The notes beneath the pieces are model-generated. The model was given only the letters and a program-made list of their open reading frames with translations. It was not told the origin of the DNA and did not search any database. Source: Kibdelosporangium philippinense (lineage in GTDB: Bacteria > Actinomycetota > Actinomycetes > Mycobacteriales > Pseudonocardiaceae). From it: 64,000 bases of DNA. Location: contig NZ_JAJVCN010000002.1 in the NCBI RefSeq assembly GCF_021390435.2, positions 434,001-498,000 of the forward strand, written 5' to 3'. Shown piece by piece: positions 50,398 through 58,843 of the stretch. Position 1 is the first letter of the stretch. Every line of letters starts with the position of its first letter. The translations under genes were made by a program, and so were the position numbers.

Positions 50398-51411
50398 GTG
50401 ACAGTGAGTGGCGTCGCGATGGCGGGCTACCTCGGCTTCTCCTACGGGACCTATCTCGGCGCGGTGTACGGCAGCCTCTTCCCGAGCAAGCTGAACCGCA
50501 ATGTCCTTGACTCGTCGGTGAACCCGGACTGGATCTGGCGCGAGACGTTCCGGCAGCAGGCGGTTGCCGCGCGCGCCAACATCGACATCTACGACACGTG
50601 GCTTGGCGAACGGAATTTCGTGTACGGGCTGGATAAATCCCAGGCCGAGGTGTTCGCAAGTACCGAGGCCCTGACGGCCAAGCTCAACAAGGCGCCGATC
50701 AATGACCCTGATTTCGGCGAGGTGGACGGCACCACCGTGGACGCGCTGCTTGGGTGGTATTCGCGTTTCCGGCCGCTGTGGGACGAGCTTGGCGAAGTGA
50801 TCAAGTCCTTCAAGGCAGCGGCCGATGGCGCGCTCGCCAGTGACTCCGCTGTACTCAAGGACGCGGGCAAGGCGGCGAGGATGATGTACGACCTCGCCAT
50901 CGCGGAGACACGGGAAGGCGTGTTCGAGACCATCACCTGTGAGGCCGACTGGCCGAAGGACCTGGCGTATTACTACGACGAAATGCGGCTGTTCCGTGAG
51001 AAGTACCCGCACTTCGGCGGTGTTGCCAGAGTCGCGCCGTGGAACTGCACCTTCCGCAGCTTCACGCCGCCGGACAAGGTGACTGACCTCAAGCGCGCCG
51101 GTTACCCGACCGGACTGGTGATCCAGGCTGAGGGCGACGCGCAGACCGCGTACGCCGGTGGCCCCGCTATGGCGACGAAGCTGCGTGACCACCTGGTGTC
51201 CGTCGCCGATGAGGGCATGCATGGCCTCTACGGCTACAACGACTGTGCGTCCGACATCATCGACCGGTACCTGATCAACGGCGTGCTTCCGTCGACGCAC
51301 GTCACGTGCGCAGGCGACCCGCGCCCGGACGTGCCCGCTGACAGCGCGGAAACGGTGTCCCAGCGCCCGGCACAGCAGCTGAACGTTTCTGAGTCCGTTC
51401 GCCGCACCTGA
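50398..51411 (+). pseudogene. 5'-truncated copy of the downstream secreted hydrolase
   Basis: A 337-codon frame matching the last two thirds of the hydrolase at 51423-53051. It begins at the strand just before the nucleophile (GFSYGTYLGAVYGSLFP against GTSYGSYVAAVYGSLFP) and runs collinear to the end (VTCAGDPRPDVPADSAETVS against VTCPGAQRPDIPADNAETVS). The Ser, Asp (QAEGD) and His (EGMHGLYG) positions remain. The signal peptide and the first ~200 residues, including the PGGPGGSG oxyanion segment, are missing. The frame is intact, so it is either a recent remnant or a truncated intracellular product starting at GTG. Confidence 0.8.
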
Positions 51412-51422
51412 AGGGGCAATTT

Positions 51423-53051
51423 GTGCGAGTGAATAGATGGGTGAGCACGGCCGTGCTGCTTGGCACGGTGGCTGCCGTGACTCAGCCGGTCGCGGCAGCT
51501 GAACCCGCTGGCCTGCAAGAGTTCTACGGTCAGCAGGCGCAGTGGGGTCGTTGTGTGGATTTCGGGCGTCCCATCGAAGGTTTGCAGTGCGCCACCTTGG
51601 TGGTGCCGATGAACTACCGCAAACCCGGTGCCGAGCGGATCTCGTTGACGATCAGCAGGATGCCCGCGAAGGACCCGGCGAAACGCAAGGGCGCGCTGAT
51701 GCTCATCCCGGGTGGGCCAGGCGGAAGCGGCTTGCTGCTCCCGTATTGGGATGCCGAGCGGCCCATCGGGCAGGTTTACGACCTGGTCAGCTTCGACCCG
51801 CGTGGTGTTGGCGAGTCCACCCAGCTGCACTGCGAGGGTGGCGCTCCGGTCGGCGAGGTCAGTTCCCGGCCGACCGATGACCAGTTCGAGTTGTTCACCG
51901 CGCGAGCACGCATGGCCGAAGCCGAATGTGAGCGAGCCGGTGGCGGGTTGCGGCCGTACGTCAACACGCCGAACATCGCCCGCGATATGGATGTCATCCG
52001 TGGCGTGCTCGGCGAGCAGAAGATCAACTTTGTCGGTACGTCCTACGGGTCCTATGTCGCCGCGGTGTACGGCAGCCTGTTTCCGAACAAGGTGAACCGC
52101 AACGTATTCGACTCCGCGGTCCACCCGGACGAGATCTGGCGCGGGACCTGGCGGTCGCAAGCGGTCGCGGCGCGTGCCAACGTCGACGCGTTGTTCACCT
52201 GGCTTGGTGAGCGCAACTCCGTTTACGGACTGGGCAAATCCCACGCCGAGGTCTACGCCTCCTCGCGGGCCCTCGCCGCCAAGCTGATCGAGAAGCCGAT
52301 CATCAACCCCGACAACGGCGAGACGATGACCATCACCCACTACGATCGTTTCGTGCTCGGGTTCCTGTCGCGCGCCCGGTCGGCGTGGGACTACCTTGGC
52401 CGTCAGATCAAGACGTTCAAGGCGATCGCCGAAGGCACCATCGCCGCCGATTCCCCGGCCGCCAAGGACGCGACCGACGCGGCGGCGGTGGTGCGCGAGT
52501 TCGCCATCCCTCGCACCAGGGAAGGCGTGTTCGACACGGTCCGCTGTGAGGCTGACTGGCCGCAGGACCTGTCGTTCTACTACAACGAGATGAAGGTGTT
52601 CCGGGAGGAATATCCGTACTGGGACGGTGTCGCCAAGGTCGCGCCGAACAACTGCACCTTCCGCAGCTTCACGCCACCGGACAAGGTGACTGAACTCAAG
52701 CGAGCCGGTTACCCGACCGGAGTGGTAATCCAGGCTGAAGGTGACACGAACACCGCGTACGCCGGTGGTCCTGCGATGGCGAGCAAGTTGCGCAATCACC
52801 TTATCTCCGTAGCGGATGACGGCACGCATGACCTATATGGCTACAACCCTTGTGTGAACGAACTCGTCGACCGGTACTTGATCGACGGTGTACTGCCGGG
52901 TACCCGTGTCACGTGCCCCGGCGCCCAACGCCCGGACATCCCCGCCGACAATGCGGAAACGGTGTCACGGCGCGCGGTGCCGCAACCGAACCTGACCGAG
53001 TTCGCTCGGCGATTCGTGGCCGAGGAACAGAACCGGCGTGGCGGGTTCTGA
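51423..53051 (+). CDS. Secreted alpha/beta hydrolase, tripeptidyl aminopeptidase-like
   Basis: A 542-residue exported hydrolase of the SlpD/SlpE/Tap (peptidase S33-like) family. The signal peptide is MRVNRWVSTAVLLGTVAAVT with cleavage after AAA near residue 26. IPGGPGGSG (95-103) is the oxyanion segment, VSFDPRGVGEST follows, and GTSYGSY has the nucleophile Ser207. The acid lies in VIQAEGDTNTAYAGG and the His in VADDGTHDLYG. The C-terminal TAP-like domain is present. It should release short peptides from the N-terminus of extracellular proteins. A 5'-truncated copy sits 11 nt upstream. Confidence 0.92.
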   Translation: MRVNRWVSTAVLLGTVAAVTQPVAAAEPAGLQEFYGQQAQWGRCVDFGRPIEGLQCATLVVPMNYRKPGAERISLTISRMPAKDPAKRKGALMLIPGGPGGSGLLLPYWDAERPIGQVYDLVSFDPRGVGESTQLHCEGGAPVGEVSSRPTDDQFELFTARARMAEAECERAGGGLRPYVNTPNIARDMDVIRGVLGEQKINFVGTSYGSYVAAVYGSLFPNKVNRNVFDSAVHPDEIWRGTWRSQAVAARANVDALFTWLGERNSVYGLGKSHAEVYASSRALAAKLIEKPIINPDNGETMTITHYDRFVLGFLSRARSAWDYLGRQIKTFKAIAEGTIAADSPAAKDATDAAAVVREFAIPRTREGVFDTVRCEADWPQDLSFYYNEMKVFREEYPYWDGVAKVAPNNCTFRSFTPPDKVTELKRAGYPTGVVIQAEGDTNTAYAGGPAMASKLRNHLISVADDGTHDLYGYNPCVNELVDRYLIDGVLPGTRVTCPGAQRPDIPADNAETVSRRAVPQPNLTEFARRFVAEEQNRRGGF

Positions 53052-53094
53052 TCTGTCCGGTTTGCTCACGGTACGTATTTCGGGTGGTGCTGAT

Positions 53095-53100
53095 TAGTCT
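53095..53100 (+). promoter_or_regulatory. -10 box TAGTCT, leaderless aminotransferase start
   Basis: TAGTCT lies 6 nt before the ATG at 53107, with no Shine-Dalgarno. Confidence 0.45.
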
Positions 53101-53106
53101 GGCTGC

Positions 53107-54255
53107 ATGGTCAACAACCTGCTGACGGTTGCCGCTCGTGCCCAGGTACCCCCCTTCTACGTGATGGATGTGCTCGAGGCCGCCAACGCCCGCCAACGCT
53201 CACAAGGCGATGTGGTGTCGTTGGCGGCCGGTCAGCCATCAGCCTCAGCGTCAGCTCCCGTCCTCGAAGCCGCCGAGAAAGCCTTGCGCGGCAACAAACT
53301 CGGGTACACCGAGCAGTTGGGCATCCCGGAACTCCGGGCCGCTATCGCCGCTCACTACGACCGGACGTACTCGCTTGAGGTCTCGCCGCAGGATGTGGTC
53401 GTCACGACCGGATCCTCCGGCGGGTTCCTGCTTTCCTTCCTGTCCGCGTTCGACGCGGGCGACCGGGTCGCCTTGGCCAGGCCGGGATATCCGGCGTACC
53501 GCAACATCCTGACGGCCCTCGGGTGTGAGGTCGTCGAGATCGACACGTTCCAGCCGACCGTCGAATCCCTTGACCGCCTTGGGCCGCTCAAGGGCGTCGT
53601 GATCGCGAGCCCGGCCAATCCGACCGGGACGATCGTCGCCGGGTCCGAGCTCGCCGCGATCGCCGGCTGGTGCACGGAACGTGGCGTCCAGCTGATCAGC
53701 GACGAGATCTACCACGGGATCGACTACGGCCTGAAGCCCGCGACGGCGTGGCAGTACAGCCGCGAGGCCGTGGTGGTGAACTCGTTTTCCAAGTATTTCG
53801 CGATGACCGGGTGGCGGCTTGGCTGGCTGCTCGTGCCGCAACGGCTGCATCGCGCGGTCGAGTGCTTGATCGGCAACTTCAACATCTGCGCGCCCGCGCT
53901 CGCCCAGCACGCCGCGGTCGCCGCGTTCACCGACGAGTCGTACAAGGAGCTGGACGGACACGTCCAGAAGTACCGGATGAACCGGGACACCTTGCTCGAA
54001 GGCCTGAAGCGGCTCAAGATCGACCGGCTGGCGCCGGCCGATGGCGCGTTCTACGTCTACGCCGACATCGAGCACCTCACCCACGACGCGATGAGCTGGT
54101 GCCAGCGGCTGCTCGCCGACACCGGTCTCGCGATCGTGCCGGGGATCGACTTCGACCCGGAGAACGGCTCGAAGTTCATCCGGCTGAGTTTCGCGGGCGC
54201 GCACCACGAGATCGAGGAGGCGATCGTCCGGCTAGGCGGGTGGGTGAACCCCTGA
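53107..54255 (+). CDS. PLP-dependent aminotransferase, class I/II
   Basis: A 382-residue fold-type I aminotransferase. The N-terminal helix is AARAQVPPFYVMDVLEAAN, then GQPSASASAPVLEAA, GYTEQLGIPELRAAIA, the PLP-contact SPANPTG, SDEIYHGIDY and the PLP lysine in SFSKYFAMTGWRLGW (~229). The C-terminal FIRLSFAGAHHEIEEA carries the carboxylate-binding Arg. It resembles the aspartate/aromatic-aminotransferase-like valine-pyruvate group, but the amino donor cannot be fixed from sequence. It is monocistronic as far as can be seen. Confidence 0.93.
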   Translation: MVNNLLTVAARAQVPPFYVMDVLEAANARQRSQGDVVSLAAGQPSASASAPVLEAAEKALRGNKLGYTEQLGIPELRAAIAAHYDRTYSLEVSPQDVVVTTGSSGGFLLSFLSAFDAGDRVALARPGYPAYRNILTALGCEVVEIDTFQPTVESLDRLGPLKGVVIASPANPTGTIVAGSELAAIAGWCTERGVQLISDEIYHGIDYGLKPATAWQYSREAVVVNSFSKYFAMTGWRLGWLLVPQRLHRAVECLIGNFNICAPALAQHAAVAAFTDESYKELDGHVQKYRMNRDTLLEGLKRLKIDRLAPADGAFYVYADIEHLTHDAMSWCQRLLADTGLAIVPGIDFDPENGSKFIRLSFAGAHHEIEEAIVRLGGWVNP

Positions 54256-54366
54256 ACTGCGATATCGGGGTGATTCCCGATGGGCGGGGCGGCCGATCGC
54301 TGGTTGACTGGGAACCACGGGTGAGCGCGGATCGTTCACTTCATGACCCGAATGGGGAGGCTGGAC

Positions 54367-54528
54367 ATGTTTGTGAAGATCCTCGGTGCGATCGTCCTGA
54401 TCTGGCTGGCGTTCATGGTCCTCGGCTGGATCCTGTCGGCCTTCAAGTGGGTGCTGATCATCGCCGCGGTGGCCACCGTGGGAGCACTTGCCTACGGTGC
54501 GATCAAGCGCTCCCAGATCCGCTCATAG
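54367..54528 (+). CDS. Small two-helix membrane protein
   Basis: A 53-residue membrane protein with two hydrophobic segments (ILGAIVLIWLAFMVLGWIL and VLIIAAVATVGALAYGAI) and a basic end KRSQIRS. GGGGAGG lies 6 nt before the ATG at 54367 and decides the start over the ATG at 54343. Small proteins of this pattern are frequent in actinomycetes, but the function is unknown. Its TAG stop is directly adjacent to the TAG stop of the convergent HAD gene, leaving no intergenic base. Confidence 0.8.
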   Translation: MFVKILGAIVLIWLAFMVLGWILSAFKWVLIIAAVATVGALAYGAIKRSQIRS

Positions 54529-55119
54529 CTACAGGATGCCCGCGGCGGCCAGGTACTCGCGTGCCTTGGCCGCCGAAACCCAGAGCTGGGCGTCGATCCC
54601 GGCCGCGGTTGCGCCATCGATGTTGACCTGACGGTCGTCGAAGAACACGCAGTCCTGCGGCTGGGCGTTCAGCCGTTCCAGCAGCAACGTCCACATCTCG
54701 GGGTCCGGCTTGGCGATCCGCAGGTCCCCCGAGAAGATTAGGTGTGCGAACTGCGTGCTCCACGCCTCGACCTCGACCAACCGGCCGAACGACGACGGCG
54801 CGTTGGACAGCAGTGCCAGTCCGTGGCCAGCGGCCTTGATGTCCGCGATGAGGTCCAAAGTGGACTGCTCGGTGGTCAGCCAGCCGGTGGTGTCGATCTT
54901 GGTCAGCTGAGCCGAAGTCGGCTCGTCCAAGTCCGTTCCGGCAACGGCCGACCAGTACTCCAGGTCCGGCTGGCCGCGGTCGTAAGCCTCGCGATGCGCC
55001 CAGTACGCGGTTTCGAACGCCGCCGGGTCCGCCCCCACCACCTCGGCGAGCTCAGCCAACGCAGCGGTCCGCTTGCTGATGACCTCGCCGTAGTCGAACA
55101 CGATCCAGCGCACGTTCAC
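54529..55119 (-). CDS. HAD family hydrolase
   Basis: A 196-residue haloacid-dehalogenase-type hydrolase, subgroup with a helical cap. Motif I is VFDYGEVIS, so the usual second Asp of DxD is Gly, as in many HAD-IA3/epoxide-hydrolase N-terminal-like members. Motif II is LLSNAPS, motif III the Lys in RIAKPDPEMW, and motif IV VFFDDRQVNIDGA. The DxG change suggests a substrate other than a standard phosphate monoester, or reduced phosphatase activity. It lies downstream of threonine aldolase with a 4-bp overlap. Confidence 0.88.
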   Translation of the reverse strand: MNVRWIVFDYGEVISKRTAALAELAEVVGADPAAFETAYWAHREAYDRGQPDLEYWSAVAGTDLDEPTSAQLTKIDTTGWLTTEQSTLDLIADIKAAGHGLALLSNAPSSFGRLVEVEAWSTQFAHLIFSGDLRIAKPDPEMWTLLLERLNAQPQDCVFFDDRQVNIDGATAAGIDAQLWVSAAKAREYLAAAGIL

Positions 55120-56117
55120 CCCTTCTCTATCCGGCGCAACACTTCGGTGATGTCGTTGGCGGAAACGCCCCGGTGAGCGACGAACCGGACGTGGCCGGGC
55201 AATGGATAACCAAGCACACCCACCTCGCGCAGCTGGGCGATCGCGTGATCCACATCCGGCACGCTGGCCACCACGATGTTGGTGTCCGGCGTGGCCGCTA
55301 CCCAGCCCAGCTCGGTGAGGCCTTCGGCCAGCGCACGCGCGTTGGCGTGGTCCTCGGCCAGCGAATCGATGTTCTCCAGCGCGACCAAACCGGCTGCGGC
55401 CAGCACGCCGCCTTGGCGGACGCCGCCACCCAGCATCTTGCGCACGCGACGGGCATCCGTGACGAATGCGGCAGACCCGGCGACCATCGAACCGACCGGC
55501 GCACCCAGGCCTTTGCTGAGGCAGACCTGCACGGTGTCCGCGCCGACCGTCAACTCAGCCGGTGACAGGCCGAGCGCGATGGACGCGTTCCAGATCCGTG
55601 CGCCGTCCAGGTGGACTGTGAGGCCTGCTTCCTTGGCGACCGCGACCAGTTGCGTGTACTCCTCCAGCGGAGTCACGGTCCCGCCAGCCGCGTTGTGCGT
55701 GTTTTCCAGGCACAGCAAGGTGGTGTTCAAGTTGAAGTACGGCTGTGGCCCGCCGATCGCGGTCCGCAGCGTCTCGGGCTTCGGCCGTCCAGGGCCGCCG
55801 TCCCACGGCAACGGGTCGGGCATGCCCTCGGCCAGCCAGGCACCGGCACCCAGTTCGCTGGAGATGACGTGCGACAAGGCCGGAGCGAGGAACCGGTCAC
55901 CGCGCTTGACGTGCAGCATCAGCGCGATCACGTTGCCCATCGAGCCACTCGGCACCCACAACGCCGCCTCGACCCCGAGTAGCCCGGCGACGGTCTCCTC
56001 CAGCTTGGCCATCGTCGGGTCGTGGTCGAGAACGTCGTCGCCGACCTCGGCCGCGGCCATCGCGGCCCGCATCCGATCGTCCGGTTTGGTGACGGTGTCC
56101 GAGCGAAGATCGATCAT
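55116..56117 (-). CDS. Low-specificity L-threonine aldolase
   Basis: A 333-residue PLP enzyme (beta-eliminating lyase fold) that cleaves threonine or allo-threonine to glycine and acetaldehyde. Features are IDLRSDTVTKPDDRMRAAM at the start, VPSGSMGNVIALM, LCLENTHNAAGG, HLDGARIWNASIALG with the PLP-binding Asp, and the Schiff-base lysine in VQVCLSKGLGAPVGS. The ATG at 56117 fits the family start. The upstream in-frame stretch has no such features. It leads an operon with the HAD gene. Confidence 0.93.
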   Translation of the reverse strand: MIDLRSDTVTKPDDRMRAAMAAAEVGDDVLDHDPTMAKLEETVAGLLGVEAALWVPSGSMGNVIALMLHVKRGDRFLAPALSHVISSELGAGAWLAEGMPDPLPWDGGPGRPKPETLRTAIGGPQPYFNLNTTLLCLENTHNAAGGTVTPLEEYTQLVAVAKEAGLTVHLDGARIWNASIALGLSPAELTVGADTVQVCLSKGLGAPVGSMVAGSAAFVTDARRVRKMLGGGVRQGGVLAAAGLVALENIDSLAEDHANARALAEGLTELGWVAATPDTNIVVASVPDVDHAIAQLREVGVLGYPLPGHVRFVAHRGVSANDITEVLRRIEKG

Positions 56118-56208
56118 CGGTGCTGGCACGGGATTGATCCCACCAATCTTGGCGCCCCGGAGGCAAGCCGATCCGGGGTGTGGCGTAGAACTCATCCACA
56201 GGCCGTGC

Positions 56209-56233
56209 AACCGTGTAGGCGACCCGGTCCGTC
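56209..56233 (+). promoter_or_regulatory. ECF-type promoter, AACC-N17-CGTC
   Basis: AACC (56209-56212) and CGTC (56230-56233) have the -35/-10 pattern of ECF sigma promoters and lie 35-59 nt before the sigma gene at 56268. A similar AACC-N16-CGTG lies before the other sigma gene at 59974, which suggests autoregulation. Confidence 0.45.
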
Positions 56234-56267
56234 CATTACCCGAAGACGACGAGCGGAGAGAGTCCGC

Positions 56268-56786
56268 GTGGATCAGCGCGACGAGCAGGAGTTCGCGGAG
56301 TACTTCGAGGCTCGGCGAGACGCCGTGCGCCGAACCGCGTACCTGCTGTGTGGCGACTGGCACCGGGCGGACGACCTGGCTCAGACCGCGTTCGTCGCGT
56401 TGCACCGGCGGTGGCGCAAGGTGCGTGACCGTGGGGCGTTGGACGCCTACGTCCGCCGCACAGTGGTGCGCGCGATGATCGACGAGTCGCGACGGCCATG
56501 GCGGCGGGAGCGATTCGTCGAACAGCTGCCTGAACCCGCGCCGACCGACGGCGAGGTGGGCGACACGGTCGCGACCAGGTCAGCACTGCTCGACGGGTTG
56601 AAAAAGGTGCCGCCACGGCAACGTGCGGTGCTTGTACTGCGGTTCTTGGAGGGCCTTGACGTGGCCGCGACTGCCGAGTCGCTCAAGTGCTCCGAGGGGA
56701 CCGTGAAGAGCCAGACCGCGCGCGGGCTGACCGCACTGCGCGAGGCGCTGGGTGACTCGCTCGACGACTTGCGATCGGCAACTTGA
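56268..56786 (+). CDS. ECF RNA polymerase sigma factor, SigE family
   Basis: A 172-residue two-domain sigma factor. Region 2 is YFEARRDAVRRTAYLLCGDW with ADDLAQTAFVALHRRW, followed by the characteristic RRPWRRE. Region 4 is KVPPRQRAVLVLRFLEGLDV with CSEGTVKSQTARGLTALREAL-type helix-turn-helix (quoted: CSEGTVKSQTARGLTAL). This is the short SigE/SigM-like actinobacterial family. The GTG at 56268 follows GCGGAGAG. It is followed within 14 bp by a gene for a membrane protein that is probably its regulator, the same arrangement as at 59974-61265. Confidence 0.93.
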   Translation: MDQRDEQEFAEYFEARRDAVRRTAYLLCGDWHRADDLAQTAFVALHRRWRKVRDRGALDAYVRRTVVRAMIDESRRPWRRERFVEQLPEPAPTDGEVGDTVATRSALLDGLKKVPPRQRAVLVLRFLEGLDVAATAESLKCSEGTVKSQTARGLTALREALGDSLDDLRSAT

Positions 56787-56800
56787 GGAGGTGGATGTAG

Positions 56801-57559
56801 GTGGACGAGAAGAAGCTGAGTGAGCTGTTCAACGACGCGGTGCGGGACGTCCCACCCGCCACCTTCGGCACGAGCGAGGTCAAACAGGCGTCACACCGAG
56901 CGACGATCAAGCGGCGTAACACTGTCGTGGCAACGTCAGCCCTGGCATTTGTGCTGGTCGCGGGCGGAACTGTAACCGCAGTAACCCTTTCGGGTGGAAT
57001 TGCGACCCCAACAGCGGCGAATGCCCCCGCTGCCGCAGGCGGTGTGGGCCAAAACGGTGGCACTATGGAACGCAGAGAGGCGCAGGAAGGTGCGACCGCG
57101 TTGGACGCATCGCCCAACTCTCAGCAGGACAACCGGACGGATCGACCTAAGCAGGGAGGCGATTCGGCCGGTACAGCCGGCGCAGCCGGCAGCACCCCGA
57201 GTGGGTGCCAGGCGGACCAGGAGCTCGCTGCTGCCCTCGCGGGCGAGCTCCTGGCCGCCCCTGCAAAAACCCCGGTCCAGGTGCCTTTCGGCTGCCCACC
57301 GGGCTCCCGCGGCGCGGCATTCAAGATCACCGAAGGCACCCGGACCGGCACGATCTCGATCGTCCTGACGCCGCAAGGCTCAGCGACCTTCGCGCCGCTG
57401 GGCAGCGAGGTCTACGGCACGGCGAATGCCCAAAGCCCAGCGAAGAGCGGTGGCACGCTGAACATCGTCAGCCAGCCGGACCCACTGGTGCAGCCAGCGG
57501 AAGCGCCGTACACGGACGAGTTGTCGCGGATGGCGGCCAAGATCGCGCCGAGTTTCTGA
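56801..57559 (+). CDS. Single-pass membrane protein, putative anti-sigma partner
   Basis: A 252-residue protein. Residues 1-40 are cytoplasmic (KKLSELFNDAVRDVPPATF), as in proteins encoded beside SigE-family factors. Residues ~42-65 are one transmembrane helix (VVATSALAFVLVAGGTVTAV). The rest is outside the membrane: a low-complexity Gly/Ala/Gln region, then a domain with two cysteines (SGCQADQEL, FGCPPGSRG). No zinc-binding anti-sigma motif is present. The role as sigma regulator is inferred from position and topology. GGAGGTGGATGTA precedes the GTG. The gene at 60510-61265 has the same layout. Confidence 0.78.
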   Translation: MDEKKLSELFNDAVRDVPPATFGTSEVKQASHRATIKRRNTVVATSALAFVLVAGGTVTAVTLSGGIATPTAANAPAAAGGVGQNGGTMERREAQEGATALDASPNSQQDNRTDRPKQGGDSAGTAGAAGSTPSGCQADQELAAALAGELLAAPAKTPVQVPFGCPPGSRGAAFKITEGTRTGTISIVLTPQGSATFAPLGSEVYGTANAQSPAKSGGTLNIVSQPDPLVQPAEAPYTDELSRMAAKIAPSF

Positions 57560-57711
57560 GGCGGAAAGCCCGATCGGCCCCCCGGACTCGGGTCATGCCT
57601 GCGCAAGCCGGACGTGCCGATGACCTGCCACCGGATAGCACCGCCCTGAGGTTCTAGCCGTGGCTTTGGTGGCGCCACTGCTGGCAGACATCAGCCAAAC
57701 CCACGTTAACG

Positions 57712-57775
57712 GTCCACTGGCCTCTTGTTAGGCGGCCAGTGGACTGTTAGCTTCGGTTGTAGCGGGCCAGTGGAC
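57712..57775. repeat. Three copies of GGCCAGTGGAC, one inverted
   Basis: GTCCACTGGCC (57712-57722) pairs perfectly with GGCCAGTGGAC (57734-57744) over an 11-nt loop, and a third copy in direct orientation lies at 57765-57775. The copies share a few more bases (TTA on the outer side). The pair may terminate the upstream operon. The set could also be an operator array for the ABM gene 50 nt downstream. The other ~150 bp of this gap hold nothing I recognise. Confidence 0.7.
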
Positions 57776-57825
57776 TCTTAAGTTGGGAACCCTGGCGCCG
57801 AAACAACCCACAACCGGGAGTTCTG

Positions 57826-58212
57826 ATGGCAAGCCCATTCATCGTGATCGCGACCTGCAAGGTCAAGGACGGCAAACTGGCGGATGAGAAAAAGCGGGCG
57901 CCTCGCTCGGCGCAATACGCCCATGACCATGAGCCGCGCACTATCGGTTTTCACGAATTCGGCCACGCGGATGGTACTGAGGTCGATTTCATCCAGTTTC
58001 ATCCCGATATCGAGTCGTTCGAGCATCATATGACCGTGCACGACCCGTCCTACCAGGACTTCCTTGGTGAGACCAGCAGTGTTCGGGTCTATGGGCAACC
58101 CACCGAGGCGATCATGGATCTGTTCACGAAGCTTGGCGGGCCGAACGTCAAGATAACCGTCATTCCGGAGCATCTCGGCGGTTTTACTCGCGGTCCGGAA
58201 GGCGATTCCTGA
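57826..58212 (+). CDS. Antibiotic biosynthesis monooxygenase-like (ABM) protein
   Basis: A 128-residue dimeric alpha+beta-barrel-type protein. FIVIATCKVKDGKLAD is the first strand-helix unit, IGFHEFGHADGTEVDFIQFH the central strands, and HHMTVHDPSYQDFL a helix region with the typical His residues. The family includes cofactor-free quinone-forming monooxygenases and quinol oxygenases. The end is longer than usual (to GGPNVKITVIPEHLGG). The substrate is unknown. It is convergent with the HxlR gene, stops 1 nt apart. Confidence 0.8.
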   Translation: MASPFIVIATCKVKDGKLADEKKRAPRSAQYAHDHEPRTIGFHEFGHADGTEVDFIQFHPDIESFEHHMTVHDPSYQDFLGETSSVRVYGQPTEAIMDLFTKLGGPNVKITVIPEHLGGFTRGPEGDS

Positions 58213-58213
58213 T

Positions 58214-58753
58214 TCAGGACTGTTTGCCGCCGTGCGGGATTGGATCGAGCAGCCGCCGCGGCGTGTTGAGCACGCTGGAAACCGGGTCGGTCTCGGCGTC
58301 GGCCGCCGCGTCAAAACCGGGGCCTGGTTCGATCCGGCTTTCCGGGACCGGGACGAGGTGACCGCATTGCTCGCAGCGGCCCTCCTGGTCGAGTAGTCCG
58401 CCGTCGAGGTCGTGGCGCACGGCCCGTTTCACGCCCGCGGGTGAGTAGAACGAGTCTCCCCAGTGCATCAGGGCCCGCACTATCGGCCACAGCTCAACAC
58501 CCTTGGCGGTCAGCCGGTACTCGACGTTGCCCGCGCCATCGTCATCCCGGCTGAACACGCCTTCCTGGACCAGCGCCTTCAGCCGGTTCGTCAGCACCGC
58601 CCTCGGGATGCCGAGCTGCGTGGCGAAGTCGCCGAATCGACGTACCCCGTAGAAGGCGTCTCGCACGATCATCAGCGTCCACCGCTCGCCGACCACCTCC
58701 AACGCTCGCGCCATCGAGCAGTTGCGGTCCGCGTACGTGCTGGGAAGGGCCAT
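58214..58753 (-). CDS. HxlR family transcriptional regulator
   Basis: A 179-residue winged-helix regulator. The HxlR pattern is NCSMARALEVVGERWTLMIV, RRFGDFATQLGIPRAVLTNRL and VEYRLTAKGVELWPIVRALMHW (quoted: YRLTAKGVELWPIV). The C-terminal ~70 residues extend beyond the usual length and contain CEQCGH, a possible metal or redox pair. It is divergent from the second ABM gene at 58844. Two nearly identical 15-bp palindromes between them are its likely operators. Confidence 0.92.
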   Translation of the reverse strand: MALPSTYADRNCSMARALEVVGERWTLMIVRDAFYGVRRFGDFATQLGIPRAVLTNRLKALVQEGVFSRDDDGAGNVEYRLTAKGVELWPIVRALMHWGDSFYSPAGVKRAVRHDLDGGLLDQEGRCEQCGHLVPVPESRIEPGPGFDAAADAETDPVSSVLNTPRRLLDPIPHGGKQS

Positions 58754-58775
58754 GATGTCCAGCCTACCTCGGATA

Positions 58776-58823
58776 GTTCGGTCACTGAACCACGCTGTGC
58801 TACCGTCGGTTCAGTCAATGAAC
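58776..58823. promoter_or_regulatory. Twin 15-bp operators, probable HxlR sites
   Basis: GTTCGGTCACTGAAC (58776-58790) and GTTCAGTCAATGAAC (58809-58823) agree at 13 of 15 positions and have GTTC/GAAC dyad arms. Their centres are 33 bp apart, about three helical turns. They lie between the divergent HxlR and ABM genes, so the regulator can control both itself and the monooxygenase. Confidence 0.75.
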
Positions 58824-58843
58824 TGCTCCCGCAGGAGGCTTCC

